Below, piece by piece: positions 12,403 to 25,321 of a stretch of DNA of 64,000 bases. Position numbers and translations under genes: made by a program. How positions within the stretch are numbered: the stretch's first letter is position 1; each line of letters begins with the position of its first letter. Source of the stretch: Protea cynaroides (Eukaryota > Streptophyta > Magnoliopsida > Proteales > Proteaceae); the NCBI GenBank assembly GCA_028583415.1, contig CM053268.1, positions 18,833,923 through 18,897,922 of the forward strand. The letters run 5' to 3'. The notes under the pieces were generated by a model. That model saw only the letters and a program-made list of their open reading frames with translations, ran no database searches and was not told where the DNA came from.

Positions 12403-12410
<8 letters not shown>

Positions 12411-12476
<66 letters not shown>
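12411..12476. repeat. (AT)n microsatellite
   Basis: An AT dinucleotide run of about 65 bp in intergenic DNA. Confidence 0.95.
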
Positions 12477-12480
<4 letters not shown>

Positions 12481-12926
12481 TGCTAAGAATCAATAAAATA
12501 ATCATTAATATAATGACATAATGAAGAAGAATAAAATTCAGGTAATCCCAAACTTACAAAAATAGAAGAATAAAATAACAAGACTTGAAGCTCCACTTTT
12601 GGCATTGCCATTAGCAGAGTTCAAGTCGAACACTTAATCAATTTGCCACCTTCGACATTGCTATCAGTAGAAAACCCAAGTCAAGAACAAAAGAAAAAAC
12701 ATGATTGAATTCCATCATAAAAGAATTACTGGACATAATGCATCATATTTTTCTCGGGGCTTACTATCTATGAGCCCTCTAACTACTTAATAGATTCACT
12801 TGTTTTCGATTAGGGTAAGGGAAGTATTGTGCCATTGGGGGAAACCAGACCAATGAGAGGGAGAGACTGTGGATCTTTCAATAGAGGTCCATATTTGTCA
12901 AAGGAGAAAGAGTGTCAGTAATAGGT

Positions 12927-13162
12927 ATTCAAATCCTCTCATCCTGAGGAAAGGGATATCTCCGTCGGATGGCCGACACGTGGGTCTCGAGTGAATCCGA
13001 ACTCCACGTTGGAGTAGACACCCGAGTCGACAAGTTGAATCGACAGGGGTGTTGGCTTGGACGTGGGGCTTGGATTCACCTGAGACCCACGTGTTGATCA
13101 TCCGACGAGGGGGGGGGTCCCGTCCTCCCAGAACCACTGGGAGGAGAAGATGTGGATCCCAA
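12927..13162. repeat. Foldback MITE F3
   Basis: A perfect 8-bp duplication TAATAGGT (12919-12926 and 13163-13170) flanks 236 bp of imperfect palindrome. Arms include GACACGTGGGTCTCGAGTGAA and its complement near 13070-13100. It is clearly related to F4 at 48788: both have CCTCCCAG, CCACGT and GGATTCACC blocks in the same order. Confidence 0.85.
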
Positions 13163-13309
13163 TAATAGGTTTTAATGTTAATTATGTGAGAAAAAATAGA
13201 AAGGAATCCCTATTCTGCCATTGTGGGAATCTTTTTCTCTTTTGATTATTTTCTTTGGAAAACTTTTACATCCTCAAACAAGTTAATGTAGCACAATTAA
13301 CATCCCTTT

Positions 13310-13630
13310 GGTTAGGTTTGTTTTCATGTAAAATAGTAGAAAAAGAAATTTTTTTTTTTAAATATGATGCTCTACTATTTGTTTTAATGTAAAATATAAA
13401 AAAAAACAAAAGTATAGAAAAAATAATAAAATTTTACATGTAAACCCCATTTGTTTACATGTAAAATTGTAAAAAATATAAAAATAGTATTTTTACTGTT
13501 AATTTTAACATGAAATGCAAAAAAAAAAAAAAAAAAAAAAATTTTACATGAAAGAAAATTTTACATCTAAAATTTCATTTGAACAGAAAATTTACAACGA
13601 AATAAATAAGGTCTTAAAAAAATTTACATG
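13310..13630. repeat. MITE-like repeat with ATGTAAAATTTTACAT words
   Basis: Repeated inverted words TTTTCATGTAAAAT and ATTTTACATG, starting with GGTTAGGTTTG and ending near AATAAGGTCTT. A related fragment lies at 14535-14670. It is non-coding, and its boundaries are approximate. Confidence 0.45.
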
Positions 13631-13639
13631 TATATTGGA

Positions 13640-16175
13640 AAAAATTTATACAAAATATTTATTTATACAAAAGATTTTATAATAAAAGAAAAAGGTCTTT
13701 AGAAAAATTCTTCCTTTCCATATTGAAAAACTCTACTTTTCTCTTTTGGCGGTTGGGGACTGGGCTTCTGAGATGGACTGGCCCCTACCAGTGTAACCTG
13801 TAGCAAGAACCATAATCAGTGAAGAAAATACAGGCAGTCAGATCCAAATTGAAAATCATAGTTATCCCACGTGCAAATTATTGAGGTATATTATAATTTT
13901 ATATAGTAATAGAGAATATGGGAATACAAAAAAGAAAGACAGCTGATGGCCCAAGAGGAGAGAGAAAAATAGGTTTGAATTATAGGGAAGAGAGATAGAG
14001 ATAAAAATACACACCCATAATATGTATTTTATTTTAATGATGCATTGTTTCCCAACTCCCAACTTGGAATTGGTCTCCTACAAAATAAATAAATAAATAA
14101 ACTTGGAATTGGTCTATAGTGCATTATTAGGTAATAACTAATAAACATGGATTTCTTAAATTGTCGTTTACCAAATACCTAGTTTGCCATTTGGCAGTTT
14201 AGATTGAATATAAATTTTGTAGCTAGATAAATCTCAAGAGCCTCTACTCACATATCAAATTTAAGATCAATCCAAATTTGACTTTACGAGAAGGTGAAAT
14301 AAAAAAATAGGACTACCTCTATTAGGGGTGCATAATGTGCATTACATGAGAGAGCATGTCATTACATGATAGGGTAATGATTGAATTTGTGGCTAAATTT
14401 TGATATTTGGAATCTTTAGATCATTCCTTAGAAATCTGATAGTCAAATATGCCATTTCAATCTTCCATATGGTAAAATTAATCTTGTATCTCTTTTCATT
14501 TTTGTTGGCCCGATGATTGTCCTATGCTGAAATTTCTTAGGCTTTGTTTGTTTTCACATAAAATTTTACGTGTAACATTTGCCTTTCTTTTATCTATTTA
14601 AAATAGGTTTTGAAAGAAGTTTACATATAAAATCCTACCCATAAAATTTTACAGTTAACAGAACCTTAATAAATTTTATATTTTCTCAATAAAAATAAAA
14701 ATAAATTAGGTATGCCTATTATGGAGATTCATTCCCAAACGAGCATATTGACAAATTCCACACATCTCCATAACTTAAAAAAAAAAAAAAAATACATAAG
14801 CAATTGAACTTTTTTTTTTTTTTTTTTTTTTCTTTTGGTAAACAGAAATTCTATAGATTTAAAACATCAGAGAAGCAATAGCTTCCTTATTACAAAGTTC
14901 ATAAAGCCATGGAATGAATTTGGGCCACACTACCTTACATGGACAGGTAATTGCCCTCACATAACCAATCAAACTATGTATCCACTTGTTGGAGGTTACT
15001 CATGTTCTAAAATGTCGTTTTTTATAATTAACTAAATACATAAAAAGGAAGGATAAAAGCCGTACACACAGGAGATTAGGAGAGAGATGCTTGAGTTTGT
15101 GAACATTTTATGTCAATTCTAAGATTTTTTTTTCTACTTTTATTTTATCAAAAGATGTGTTTGATTTTTTTTTTTTTTTTGACTTGACTGATTAAATGTT
15201 AAGAGTTGTAAATTAGGGAGGGGCCCTGAACGTGAGAGGGAAGTTTTTGACCGTCAGATCAAAGTTTCATGGGATTCATGCTAATATAATTTTTTTTAAC
15301 CAAAAAAAAAATAAAAATAAAATACAAGTTCCCATGAACAACAAAGATACAAAAGTTTCCCATACTTTAGGCATACGTTTTTTCTTCATGCCCTTGTGTT
15401 TTGTTTTGTTTTTTTATTTTTTTTTCAACCATGGATATTCAAACTTGTCATGCGGATCCATATTAACCCCATGACTATATGAATTAGGTCATTCTAAAGT
15501 TGAATAAAAATCATTCTATTTGCACCCAAAATAGAAAAAGAACACTTAATATCTTGTGTGAATGAACCCAAGACAAGTAAGACAAGTCAAACTTAAAACC
15601 TTCGACTTCTTAAGACGTAGACTCCTTGCTAATAGAACTACTACCTTTAGGATTTCATGCCCCTGTACTATCGACACTCCTACATCATTCTCGAATATTC
15701 TGACATACTGTAAACATTGGGAGAAGAGATTATTTTCTCTTTCTTATCTTAACCTAGATGACCAAATGGACCTTCTTTATTCCTTTATCAAGAGAAAATC
15801 ATGATCATTTCCTAAGACAGAACCATAATTCGGTTTGGACAGGTTTAGATTTATTTTGGTCATTTTGATTCACTGATAGAGTTGATTTTCACAATAAGAG
15901 ATGAGGAATTTTTATATGGGGATAAATTTATAATATGAAGGAGATGAGATCAGTACAAATCTGTCAAAACAATAAAAATACAAGAATATAGGTGCAAAAA
16001 GTTGGAAAAAGGTCCTTTTTGGTTTTTGTTTTTTTGGCTGTTGTCCAGTCCCTCGAGCTGTGCATACCAAGTGAACTCAGGGCTGAGTCTCTCCAACAAT
16101 AGAAAAGGATCCGAACACCCAAAAGCTACATTTTGTTTTGTTTTATGGTTGATTTTCCTTTTAATAATATTTATG
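13640..16175. other. Intergenic, nothing recognised
   Basis: AT-rich with poly-A/T runs at 14778-14832 and 15165-15180. Short ORFs have no family resemblance. Confidence 0.5.
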
Positions 16176-17165
16176 AAGGAATAATCCCATATCAAGAGTT
16201 ATTGGGTTGGATTATTCTATATAGCTACAATACCTTGATAATACATCCAAGTGTAAGGTTTAATTATGAGATGCATTTATATATAAATTTTAAAAAGGCA
16301 TTGGTGCAATGGTTAGGTTGTTTGGTCGTGACTTGGTGGTCATCGGTTCGAATTTAGAAACAATCTTTCTACAAAGCAAGAGTAAGGCTGCAGACATTAA
16401 CCCTCCCCAGACCCCCACAGTGCTAGGAACCTTGTACATTGAGTACACCCTTTTTTATTTACATATAAATTTTACAATTCTTCTTTTATGGAATTTGAAT
16501 TCTAGGTTCTCTCCTTACTATCACTCAAAAGAGGGATCACATATCATGTGTATTACCTCGCAAAAGAGGGACAACACATGATTTGCGAGGTAATACACAT
16601 GAGAGAGAGTGTTGGGAATAATCCTACATTGGTTAAATCCAGAACCTTATGTGCCTTATATACTAGAAAGTCCCTTCACTTACTAGTTTGAATTTTCTGA
16701 GCGAATAAATTCATTCTCTGTTGTTCTTCTTTTATGGTATTAAAGCTCCAGGTTCTCTTTTTACGATTACCCAAAAGAGGGATCATATGCCACGTATTGC
16801 AATCCAAAAGGGGAGTAACACGTGAGAGGGAGTATTGGGAATAATCCCACATTGGTTAAATCTGGAATCTTGCATCTTATATGCTTGAGAGTCCCTCCAC
16901 TTATTAACTAGTTTGAATTTTTGAATGAATAAATTCATTCTCTGTTGTTCTTCTTTTATGGTATTAGAGTTCCAGGTTCTTTCTTTATTATTACCCAAAA
17001 GAGAGAACATATACCACATGTAATGCCACCCAAAAGAGGCACAACATATAAAGGGGAGTGAAGGGAATAATCCCACATTGATTAAATCTGAAACCTTGGG
17101 CCTCTTATGTACTTGAGAATCCCTCCACTTATCAGTTCGAACTTTTGAAATAGAAACTTAATATA
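16176..17165 (+). mobile_element. Tandem TRIM retroelement array (4 LTRs, 3 internal segments)
   Basis: A miniature LTR retroelement repeats head to tail. LTRs start (T)GTTGGGAATAATCC or similar at about 16176, 16610, 16833 and 17060. Full LTRs of about 125 bp end in CTGTTGTTCTTCTTTTA. Each full LTR is followed by a PBS-like TGGTATTARAGYTCC (16735, 16959; degenerate at 16489). Internal segments of about 100 bp end in a purine-rich GAGAGGGAG-type tract just before the next LTR. There is no coding capacity. The first LTR is split by an Au SINE and the last is truncated near 17165. A solo fragment lies at 7485-7605. Confidence 0.75.
16293..16456 (+). mobile_element. Au-type SINE
   Basis: The sequence has GCATTGGTGCAATGGTTAGG (A box), GGTCATCGGTTCGAATTT (B box), then AAGGCTGCAGACATTA, CCCCAGACCCCCACAGTG and CCTTGTACATTGAGTACACC, in the order of the plant Au SINE family. 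It ends in a T run, as Au elements do. An 18-bp duplication with one mismatch flanks it: ATTTATATATAAATTTTA (16275-16292) and ATTTACATATAAATTTTA (16457-16474). Confidence 0.92.
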
Positions 17166-17720
17166 ACTACTTGTTATATGCATTATCTTTTTTAATTTAC
17201 TTTTATGAGACTTTTAATTCTTCCTAATTCCATTTTTTTTTTGGGTAGAATTGATGAGCTTCATGCCTTAGATCTGGATCCTCTTTATATAATAATGACC
17301 ATTCATAGTCATTATCCATAAAAGTGAAATATTCTTAGAACATTAACTGAGGGAAATTGTTTTTGATGAAGCTGGTTTCTAGTTTAACTAATCCTCTACA
17401 TTAATTTAATGATGCTTCCGTCAATTTTATGTTTTATGATAGAAAATTGTTTCTTTGGCTCATGAATTTTGCTGCTTTCGCATACTTAAAAAAAGAAAAA
17501 AAAAAGAAAAGAAAAGAAATCCTTATAATTGGAGTTGATCTGATGATTTTGATTTGTGTTCCGTCATGTTGTTTCTTCTATTTAATTAATGGGTAGAGGA
17601 TTTCCATGCCTCCTGTGCAGAAAGAATATCTTATGTCAATGGTTTCATTAATAGGGAACCTATATGGTTAAAGAAGAGAGAGAATATCAACGCATAAACT
17701 ACATTATTAGGATGTGAAAG

Positions 17721-18342
17721 TAAGGGTGTCAAAAGACAATCCGAGCCGAAAACTAAAACCAAAATTGACTGGTTAAAGCTGAACCAAATTGAGCTGAAAA
17801 TATTTGGTTTGGTTCTAGTTTTAGATATTAGATTCTGATTTAATTCAGTTAAGAATCGAAAAAACAGTTGATTTTGAACCAATTAGAGACCATTAGACTG
17901 AATACTCAAACCTTATAATAGAAAACCGAGTATAAACGAACCAAAACAAAGACGATTAGACTTTAGTGCAATGAGCAATCCATGCAACAATTTTTTTTAA
18001 TAAAAAATGTAATACATTACATTCTTCTTTATTTGATTATATTTTTTTGTTTAATAAAATTATTTAGTATTCTAGATTTTTTTTTTCAAAACAAATACAA
18101 TATTATTCATTTAAAATAAAATTTAGGGCATTTTTTTAGCAGAGGTTCGGTTTTGTCTTCAACCAAACCGTTTAAAATCGTATAACAAAACCTAATAAAT
18201 CAAACCAATTCCTATTCGGTTCTTGTTTTGAAAATAATAGAACTAATTCCTATTTGGTTTGATTTTAGTTTTGATTATTTTATGATATGAACTAAAACCA
18301 AACTGAGTCGATTAATTGAAACTCAACCGATTGACACCCTTA
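17721..18342. repeat. TIR element with TAAGGGTGTCAA ends
   Basis: The left end TAAGGGTGTCAA and right end TTGACACCCTTA are perfect inverted repeats enclosing 622 bp of AT-rich DNA with internal GGTTTGGTTCTAGTTTTA-like arms. The ends resemble hAT-type MITEs. No convincing 8-bp duplication is seen. It contains no gene. Confidence 0.65.
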
Positions 18343-21300
18343 TGTCAGATGACATGGTAAAGTATATCACCACATGACAACATAGAGATTTTTTTCCCTA
18401 TTAATAAAATTTCTTTGTTCCAAGTACCCTAAAAAAAAAAATACTTATATTTAAAGCTTATAGGACATATCAACATTTTGGACCCTAGAGGTCCATTCCC
18501 AAGATATTGCCTTAGAACACTTTTGAGATAAATCTGAGAGGTACTGGAAGGTTTAGATCCAACCTACATAACATGTGAATCAAAAAGTTTCTTAAACATG
18601 TGAAAAAGGATGTCTTCAAGGCATATTAAGAGCCCATAACTGAAAAAAGTTATGGAAAGTGAAGGAAAAGGAAGAGAGGAGGGGAGTGAGTGGTTGACAG
18701 ATTTCCATTAACAGTCTCTTCAAACAGGGTCCCTCCTTATCTCTCAAGGCAATAATGGTATGGACCTTGAGAATGCTCCTCTTACCAAAAGAAAGCAAAA
18801 CCTTACCCTTTGGAAGATATAAAACTGAAAGAAAGAGTCATGTTTGGTAATGACATTTGTATGATCAATCCATTTCTTAAGCTTTAGATAAAGGTATGTT
18901 GAATCTGTATAGATCACCTACCATATGTATGTCTGATCAGAACTTGATAATTAATGGGCCCCACAGATTTTTCATGTACTGTAGCTGACTCATAAGAATC
19001 TAATAATTCATTGCTTTATGCATGTGCAGTGCTGTACAGCATGCGTTGTTGCAAATTTTTTTGTTTGGCCATTTTATGTTTAGGTAGATGTATATACAGG
19101 TTTTGTTTGGTTGTATTCAAAGGAGAGGGAAGGAACATGAAAACATGATTTTGTAATTTACTTAAATTTCTTGTCATCTTTTGTAATCATGCTTTTAGAC
19201 GTAAAGCATAGTTACAAAATACGGTTTTCTTGGTATTGTTTGAGGGATTGACTTTATCTCGCGCCTGGAAGGAAGCAATCGAATGATTGATTGTAGGCAC
19301 ACCTGAGCGTAGAGTCTCTCTGGACTTTGTCCAAATCTTCCGTAAATGGTAAATTTGGATAAGAATTCTTGGGTTGACTGACCCCGAGGGCATGACCGGA
19401 GATGGTTTTAAGACATAAGAAGATTACTCTCACTTATCAGATTCTATTGTGGAAGATACCATTTTTTTTTGGGGAATTGGCCATGATATATATTTGATCC
19501 ATGCATGTAGTTACGAAATTAGAAATAATTTGGAGTTAGTAACAAAGTTGGGTAATAATTAACAAAGTTTCATTTTTAAGTTTGAAAATTTTCACTTCCT
19601 TTCCCTTTATTCTCTTTACAATCAATCGGAGGTTAGAGACATTCACCAAGTTTCGGAAGATGCCGGCATGCTTCACTGGTAAAGTCTGTGGGAGTTTTAC
19701 TTGATTTGGGGATCAAATCCTGTCTTCGTTTTTCAATGCTCTAAGATTAACTAAGATTGATCGTTTCACCCCATGCAAAAACTAATGCAAATACCAAGAA
19801 ACAAAGCAACATTTTTAAGTTGCAGGTTCCTGCATAAGAAGCATAGATCTTTCAATTCTAGGGTTGCATTTGGGATGTAATCTTGGAATGCATTCTCAAA
19901 ATGAATAATGTATTCTTCATATAAAATGAGAATGGATTAGAGCAAGGCATTTTCATCCCGGGCTTAGAGTGTAGAATGGCTAAAGAGTGCATTCCAGAAT
20001 GAACTGTATTCTCTAATGCATTCTACGATCCAATAACGAGATGCATACCCATACTGTTTTTGTCATCTCAAAATGTGTTCTTTACACTGTGGCGATGTAA
20101 TGATTATTCATTTGGACATTAGACAAAGAGCATGAGGGCAGTGAACCCAATTTGAAGGAACCTATCTATGATGAGCATCAGGATAAACTGACTGGAGGTA
20201 ACCCTGGAAGAAGAAGCTCCTTTTGCATTTAGTTGTGGGAGGGATTCTTTAGTTATTGGATATTGGTTGGTTTCATCCTCCTTGGCTGGTTAACCTGGAA
20301 CCAATGTTTAAGTAATTGGTAGGGCCAATAGAATAGTAACACATGGTTGATCTGATTAAAAAACTAATAAAAATTGGAATTCGCCTCGGCCGATATGGTT
20401 GATCCGATATCGATTAATATTAAATCCTTGAATGGCAATCTGGCATGAAACTGGAATTTTGATTATTTTGCCCTTTTTTTTTCCAATACAAAATGACATT
20501 CAATCTTATAATGCATGACAATAAAGTGATAAAATATAATGTTGACCTCTTGGCATGTGGTATTCATTAATAGACATAAGTGGATCCATATGGTACATCC
20601 ATCACACTGGTTAAATTTTGGATCCAAATGATCAGACTGTCAAATGTAATTATTACTCTTGTCTAAATTACTGATTAATTATTTACCCCAAAAAAAGAAA
20701 AGAAAATTACTGATGGATTGTTCCCACAGTTCCATATTTCCATTCAAGCACTCGAAGAAGAGATTCTCTGTGGGTGAAGGAAAAACTCAAGACCTTTTAA
20801 TAAGTTCCAGAATACCGAGGTAGATAGATTCTCATATTTCTCTCTACTCTACAATCTAAATTTGTTGGTAGCCTGTAAACTATCTAGTAAAAAAAAATTG
20901 ATGTGGCCAATTTTTCAGGAGGTAGATTCACCTTCAATTATAGCTTCCATGGATTGATCTAAGCTTGCGACCTAAATGCCAATGCCACTACGTTTGGATT
21001 ACGAAACGTGTTCTCTAACGAAGCCCATTTTGAAATGCGCTATCCTACCCAATCTCCGTTTTGAGCCAAGAACGAAAATATCTAACTCTTTAACTCATTT
21101 TTTTATTATTTTATATTAAGGATGCATGCCAAATGGAGTCTAACAAATGAAATAGGCCTATGAGGCCCAAATTGCTAATGAAGCCCAACGAAACTGAGCC
21201 CATCAGGCCTATGAGAATTGGTTCAAGTCTCTTATGGAAAGTCAACATGGACCGCACGGTCCATGGGCTTGGGCAACCTATGAATTGTCAATTGGGTCTC

Positions 21301-21849
21301 ACCCTATGGCATGCAGATTGTGGTTCAAATTTAAGCCGGTATTTCTAATGGGTTGTTCCTAATTTGCATCACTTATAAGTGGGAGATTGCTGCAGGCTGC
21401 TTGGCCCTTCACCAATACGGGACCAATGGGAGCAAACACAGGGTAATCCAGGGGATGGGATTTGTTCAATTCAATGGAACACAACGATTATGTCTCCCCT
21501 CCTATGTCTTGGCCATGGTTAGTTAAAACGGAAATGATAAAAAAATGAAACGGGATGGTACAAGTTTTAAATGGAGCAGAATAAGAATGGTAAGGTAAAA
21601 AAAAAAGGTCAAACATTTCGAGAACAACAAAAAAAATAAAATAGATGGTATGGTTTTAAACAAATCAGAATTAATACGGTACAATAAAAAAGGGTAATAT
21701 CTTCCCATAAATTGAATAATTATACCTAATCAATGGATACATAAGACATTTATGATGTGGGCAATTATAAAATAGTCAGAATTTTCATCTTCAGCCAAGT
21801 AATTAATTGATGTTTTATGTTTATCCAAGGCTCTAAGCATGAATCCATA

Positions 21850-21888
<39 letters not shown>

Positions 21889-22596
21889 ACTCTACATTTG
21901 TTATAGCCCACGGCCCACGGCCCACGGCCCACCATAGTGAGTAATAAAGTAGTGAGTCAATTATCCCATGGAAGATACAACTTTATAAGCAATTATGAAA
22001 ACATGACCAAGCTTTAATCCCATATCGATTTCATGTAGAAGGCTATTAGCCAAAGCTTCTATAAAATGCGACCCACGATACCTAATTTTAACCATCTTTG
22101 TTTCAACTTCTTAGCTGAGATTCAGCTTTATGGCGGAATTAAATATTTTGTTATATATTGAATTTTGGGCAATGGATTCATAAATATATTAATTGAAGTT
22201 TTGAAGAATGTAAGTTAAATTTTTTTTTTTTTTTTGGGCATAATGTTTATTGCAGGTTAAAATAAAAATACGCATGTTAAACGCATTTTAAACTGCATAA
22301 CTTCCTGTATGAAATATTTTGCCGCATCTTTCAGATTAATACAAAAATACATGTACTAAACGGTTAAATATGGTACATGTTTAAAACATCAGCAGTACGC
22401 AATCAGACAAAGATCTTTTTCCCTTCCCTCTTATTCTCGATAAATCTTTGGCCCAGATTTTTATTGGGTCTTCATATCTAGCCCAAACACAGCACCTAGC
22501 CGAGGAGGTGAAACTTGAAGGTATTCCACTTTTTAGAATAGTTTCTCTATTTATTATATATATATTTCTTATCTCAGTTTCCTATTGACTCTGCTT
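18343..22596. other. Intergenic with small repeats
   Basis: It holds a MITE-like stretch with repeated AATGCATTC words (about 19860-20085), a GATC-type MITE fragment near 20300-20425, a (GA)n run at about 21852-21885 and four tandem CCCACGG heptamers at about 21907-21933. The minus ORF at 19187-19393 is open but unrecognised. No gene is called. Confidence 0.5.
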
Positions 22597-22995
22597 TCAT
22601 TGAGCGAGCAGCAAGGTTCTAGTGTTTTCAGTGGTGGGAATTTTGATGATATAGTGAATCCTTTTGGCATATCTGAATCGTTGAGTTTCTATTCCAAGGT
22701 GGGGCAGTTTCAAGGTGTTCAAGGGAAGCACCATCTCAACTAATGGTTTGAAACCTGTAAGGGGAGCCCAGGTTAAGAACAATGAAGTTCCAAATGCCTG
22801 AAGTTCCAAAAAATGTTTCCCTGTATGTTAAGCATGGAGCAGCTGAAGGGATCCAAAGAACAATATAAAAAGTGGGAGTTACATGAGACCACTTGATGAA
22901 GCAAAACAAGAATTTGGTGATTCCAACAATGAGATTGATGAAGCTGAGTTTAATGGTAAAGGTGTTCAGGAGCAAGATGGTCCGATAATGAAGCA
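22597..22995 (+). other. Coding-like degraded segment, unrecognised
   Basis: The plus strand reads as coding-type sequence in shifting frames: DDIVNPFGISES near 22640, GSTISTNGLKPVRGAQVKNN near 22725, VPKNVSLYVKHGAAEGIQ near 22805, and RPLDEAKQEFGDSNNEIDEA near 22885. The frames are interrupted by stops and shifts, so this looks like a pseudogene or a retro-copied fragment. I do not recognise the parent gene. Confidence 0.35.
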
Positions 22996-23002
22996 AACAT
23001 CC

Positions 23003-23160
23003 AATTGGTCAGATGGTTGGCACTTTGCTTGTTGAAGCAGGGGCCTGGAAAAGGTTTTGAATTTGAGTCTCCTCTTTTGCATCTGCTTCCTTCCCCACCC
23101 CAGTTGTGTAACTTAAAGTAGGAAAACCCAAAATAAAAAAAAAATAATAAAAAAAAGAAA
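23003..23160 (+). mobile_element. SINE-like element, second family, copy 1
   Basis: It has an A-box-like TGGTCAGATGGTTGGC, a B-box-like GGTTTTGAATTTGAGTCTCC, then TTGCATCTGCTTCCTTCCCC and CCCAGTTGTGTAACTTAAAG, and an A-rich tail. The same order of blocks occurs at 49084-49340. No clear flanking duplication was found. Confidence 0.55.
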
Positions 23161-24529
23161 AGAAAAGGGAAGATGGTCTGATAATGAGAACAATAAATGC
23201 AGGTTTAAAGAAATATTCACTAATAGAAAAATTACAGATTCAGAAAGACAAGTCAGCAACTAAAAATAGCAGCAGCAATCAGTAACAGAGATGAATAGTT
23301 GCAGCACAAGATAAGTGCAAAAAACAAAGATGCATAGTTGCAACTGACTGAAGACGAAGAATGGGTGTGTGGTAGAGTTGCATCTATAATAAGATTAAAA
23401 AATTAGTAAAATCTTATATACCTATTTCAGTTGAAACTTGCTAGAGAAAAAGAGACAAATGTTGTCCTTCCTGAAAAGAAACACTCCCAAGTTCAACTTC
23501 ACAATACCTTACTTGTCCAAAACTGAATCTTGACCATTTTCCCAAATACTAAAACGAGTAAACAGAATAAAAAAGGACAGGGAAGACAATTCTAGAAGAA
23601 CCAATATCCATAAAATAAGAACATTTTCTTTAACTCTCATCTGTCCTCCCTTTCATGCTAGAAGGAATGAAGGTAGCCACATTGAAACATCCTTCCATTG
23701 TTTCTCCACCATCACCATTGCTCATATGCATAAGAGAATAAGATGAAGAAGAACCCACAAATATTCAGTGTGGTAATACAAAAGTCACCATATCCATCAC
23801 AGTACAGACTAGGGGGTTAGACTATAAAACAAAATGTTCCACCACAAGGGGCTAGGATGTTAGAGAACTACCACCATATAAAGCTTCATTACAGCATGCT
23901 TATAAATTATTTTAGGTCTTCGACACCAAATAAACATACATCAGATCCAATCCAGCAGCAAACCCTGCTACTACAAGCGGCAAGATGTTTTTGTCACAAA
24001 GTAAGACACAAAGGGTAAGAAATTTAAAGAAAGAAAAGCCAGACTCAAATATCAATGCATGAAGTAATGAGGATAAATCTATTTACCGACAGCAGACATC
24101 TCATAAATTGAGCTGCTTGCATAGTGCCAGAACGGAAACCATAGTTTATCATAGAGCTGTTTGGCTCAACTTTATTCTGGCCCCATTTGGTTGAGGTGAA
24201 GTAGAAAAAAAAAAAATTCAGTGGTAAAACTGAACTAAATGATATGTAAACTTATAAAAGCAACTTTCAATTAGGGTGTTCAGTTGGAAGTAAGTTGACG
24301 TAAAGTGATATAAAAAAATGTGGAGCCCACAACATAGATAAGATAAGAAGTGAAACAAATATTTCAGTGATATTTTGATTAAAAACCGAGTAAAATCTAG
24401 TGACCATATTTAGAATTTTGAGTTAGCTACACAGTTATTTATAGTAATGATTACAAAGTTTTTGTTTTTAATTTTACTGCAGTGAACTTCTAACAAAATT
24501 GGCCTTAATGTCAGTAACAAAATATTTTT

Positions 24530-24615
24530 TTGATAGGTAGGCCCCAAGGAGATTTGAACTCATGACCTTCTAATTCTGAGGCATTGGTCTTTACCAACTG
24601 AGGTATCCCCTTGGG
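24530..24615 (-). mobile_element. tRNA-like SINE
   Basis: The minus strand reads GGGGATACCTCAGTTGGTAA (A box) and AAGGTCATGAGTTCAAATC (B box). Short pairing ends CCCCAAGG and CCTTGGGG enclose it, and a poly-A tail appears as T's on the plus strand. The anticodon arm does not form a convincing functional tRNA, so a tRNA-derived SINE is preferred. It lies just 3' of the MPV17-type gene. Confidence 0.6.
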
Positions 24616-25321
24616 GTTAATAACATATTATTACACCAGGTAAAGTTTCGGTAAAAGGCTCATTCAGACAAGTTTATACAGGAAATCCCTAAGCAAGCAG
24701 TTCATATATTTTCAGTGCTGTAATTATCAGGCTTTCGAAAGTCATCACTTCTGGGGTTGTGGAGAGAAGAAGTTAGGCAACATCCATAGACCAATTTCCA
24801 ATATGACATACACCAGAAATAGTACAACAAATCTGATGGTATTATTATTCTAATATTTTTCTCAAAAAGGAATGCTACACATAATCAGAGTTGATCTTTA
24901 ATAGAAATACTCATCAGATTGAATTATAGGTATGCTATGCATGTCGTTTGAGATGGCATGGCCATGTTCAACGAAGGCCTTTAGATGCTCCAGTACGGAA
25001 AAGTGATTTGGGGTAAACCTCATATGATTCTGGGTGAAGTGGTGAGGAAAAACATGCATGGTTTAGGCCTCGTTTCAAGTATGATATCCAACAGAGCTGA
25101 TTGGAAGGCAAGTATCCATGTAGCTGACCCCATTTAGTTGAGATAAGGCTTTTTTTTTTTTTTTTTTTTTTTTTTTTTGTGGGGTTGGGGGGAGGGGGGT
25201 TGGGGTGGACGTCTGCTTAGGGTGGGTGGGGTGGGGGGGGGTGGGGTGGACGTCTACTATAAGCAAAGAATGTTATTAGGCTATAGAATTTTTTACAACA
25301 TGCTTAAAGAAACTTGCTTAC

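Noticed and set aside
24530..24615. A functional tRNA gene on the minus strand
   Set aside because: A and B boxes are present, but the anticodon arm and acceptor pairing are poor and there is a poly-A tail; a SINE fits better.
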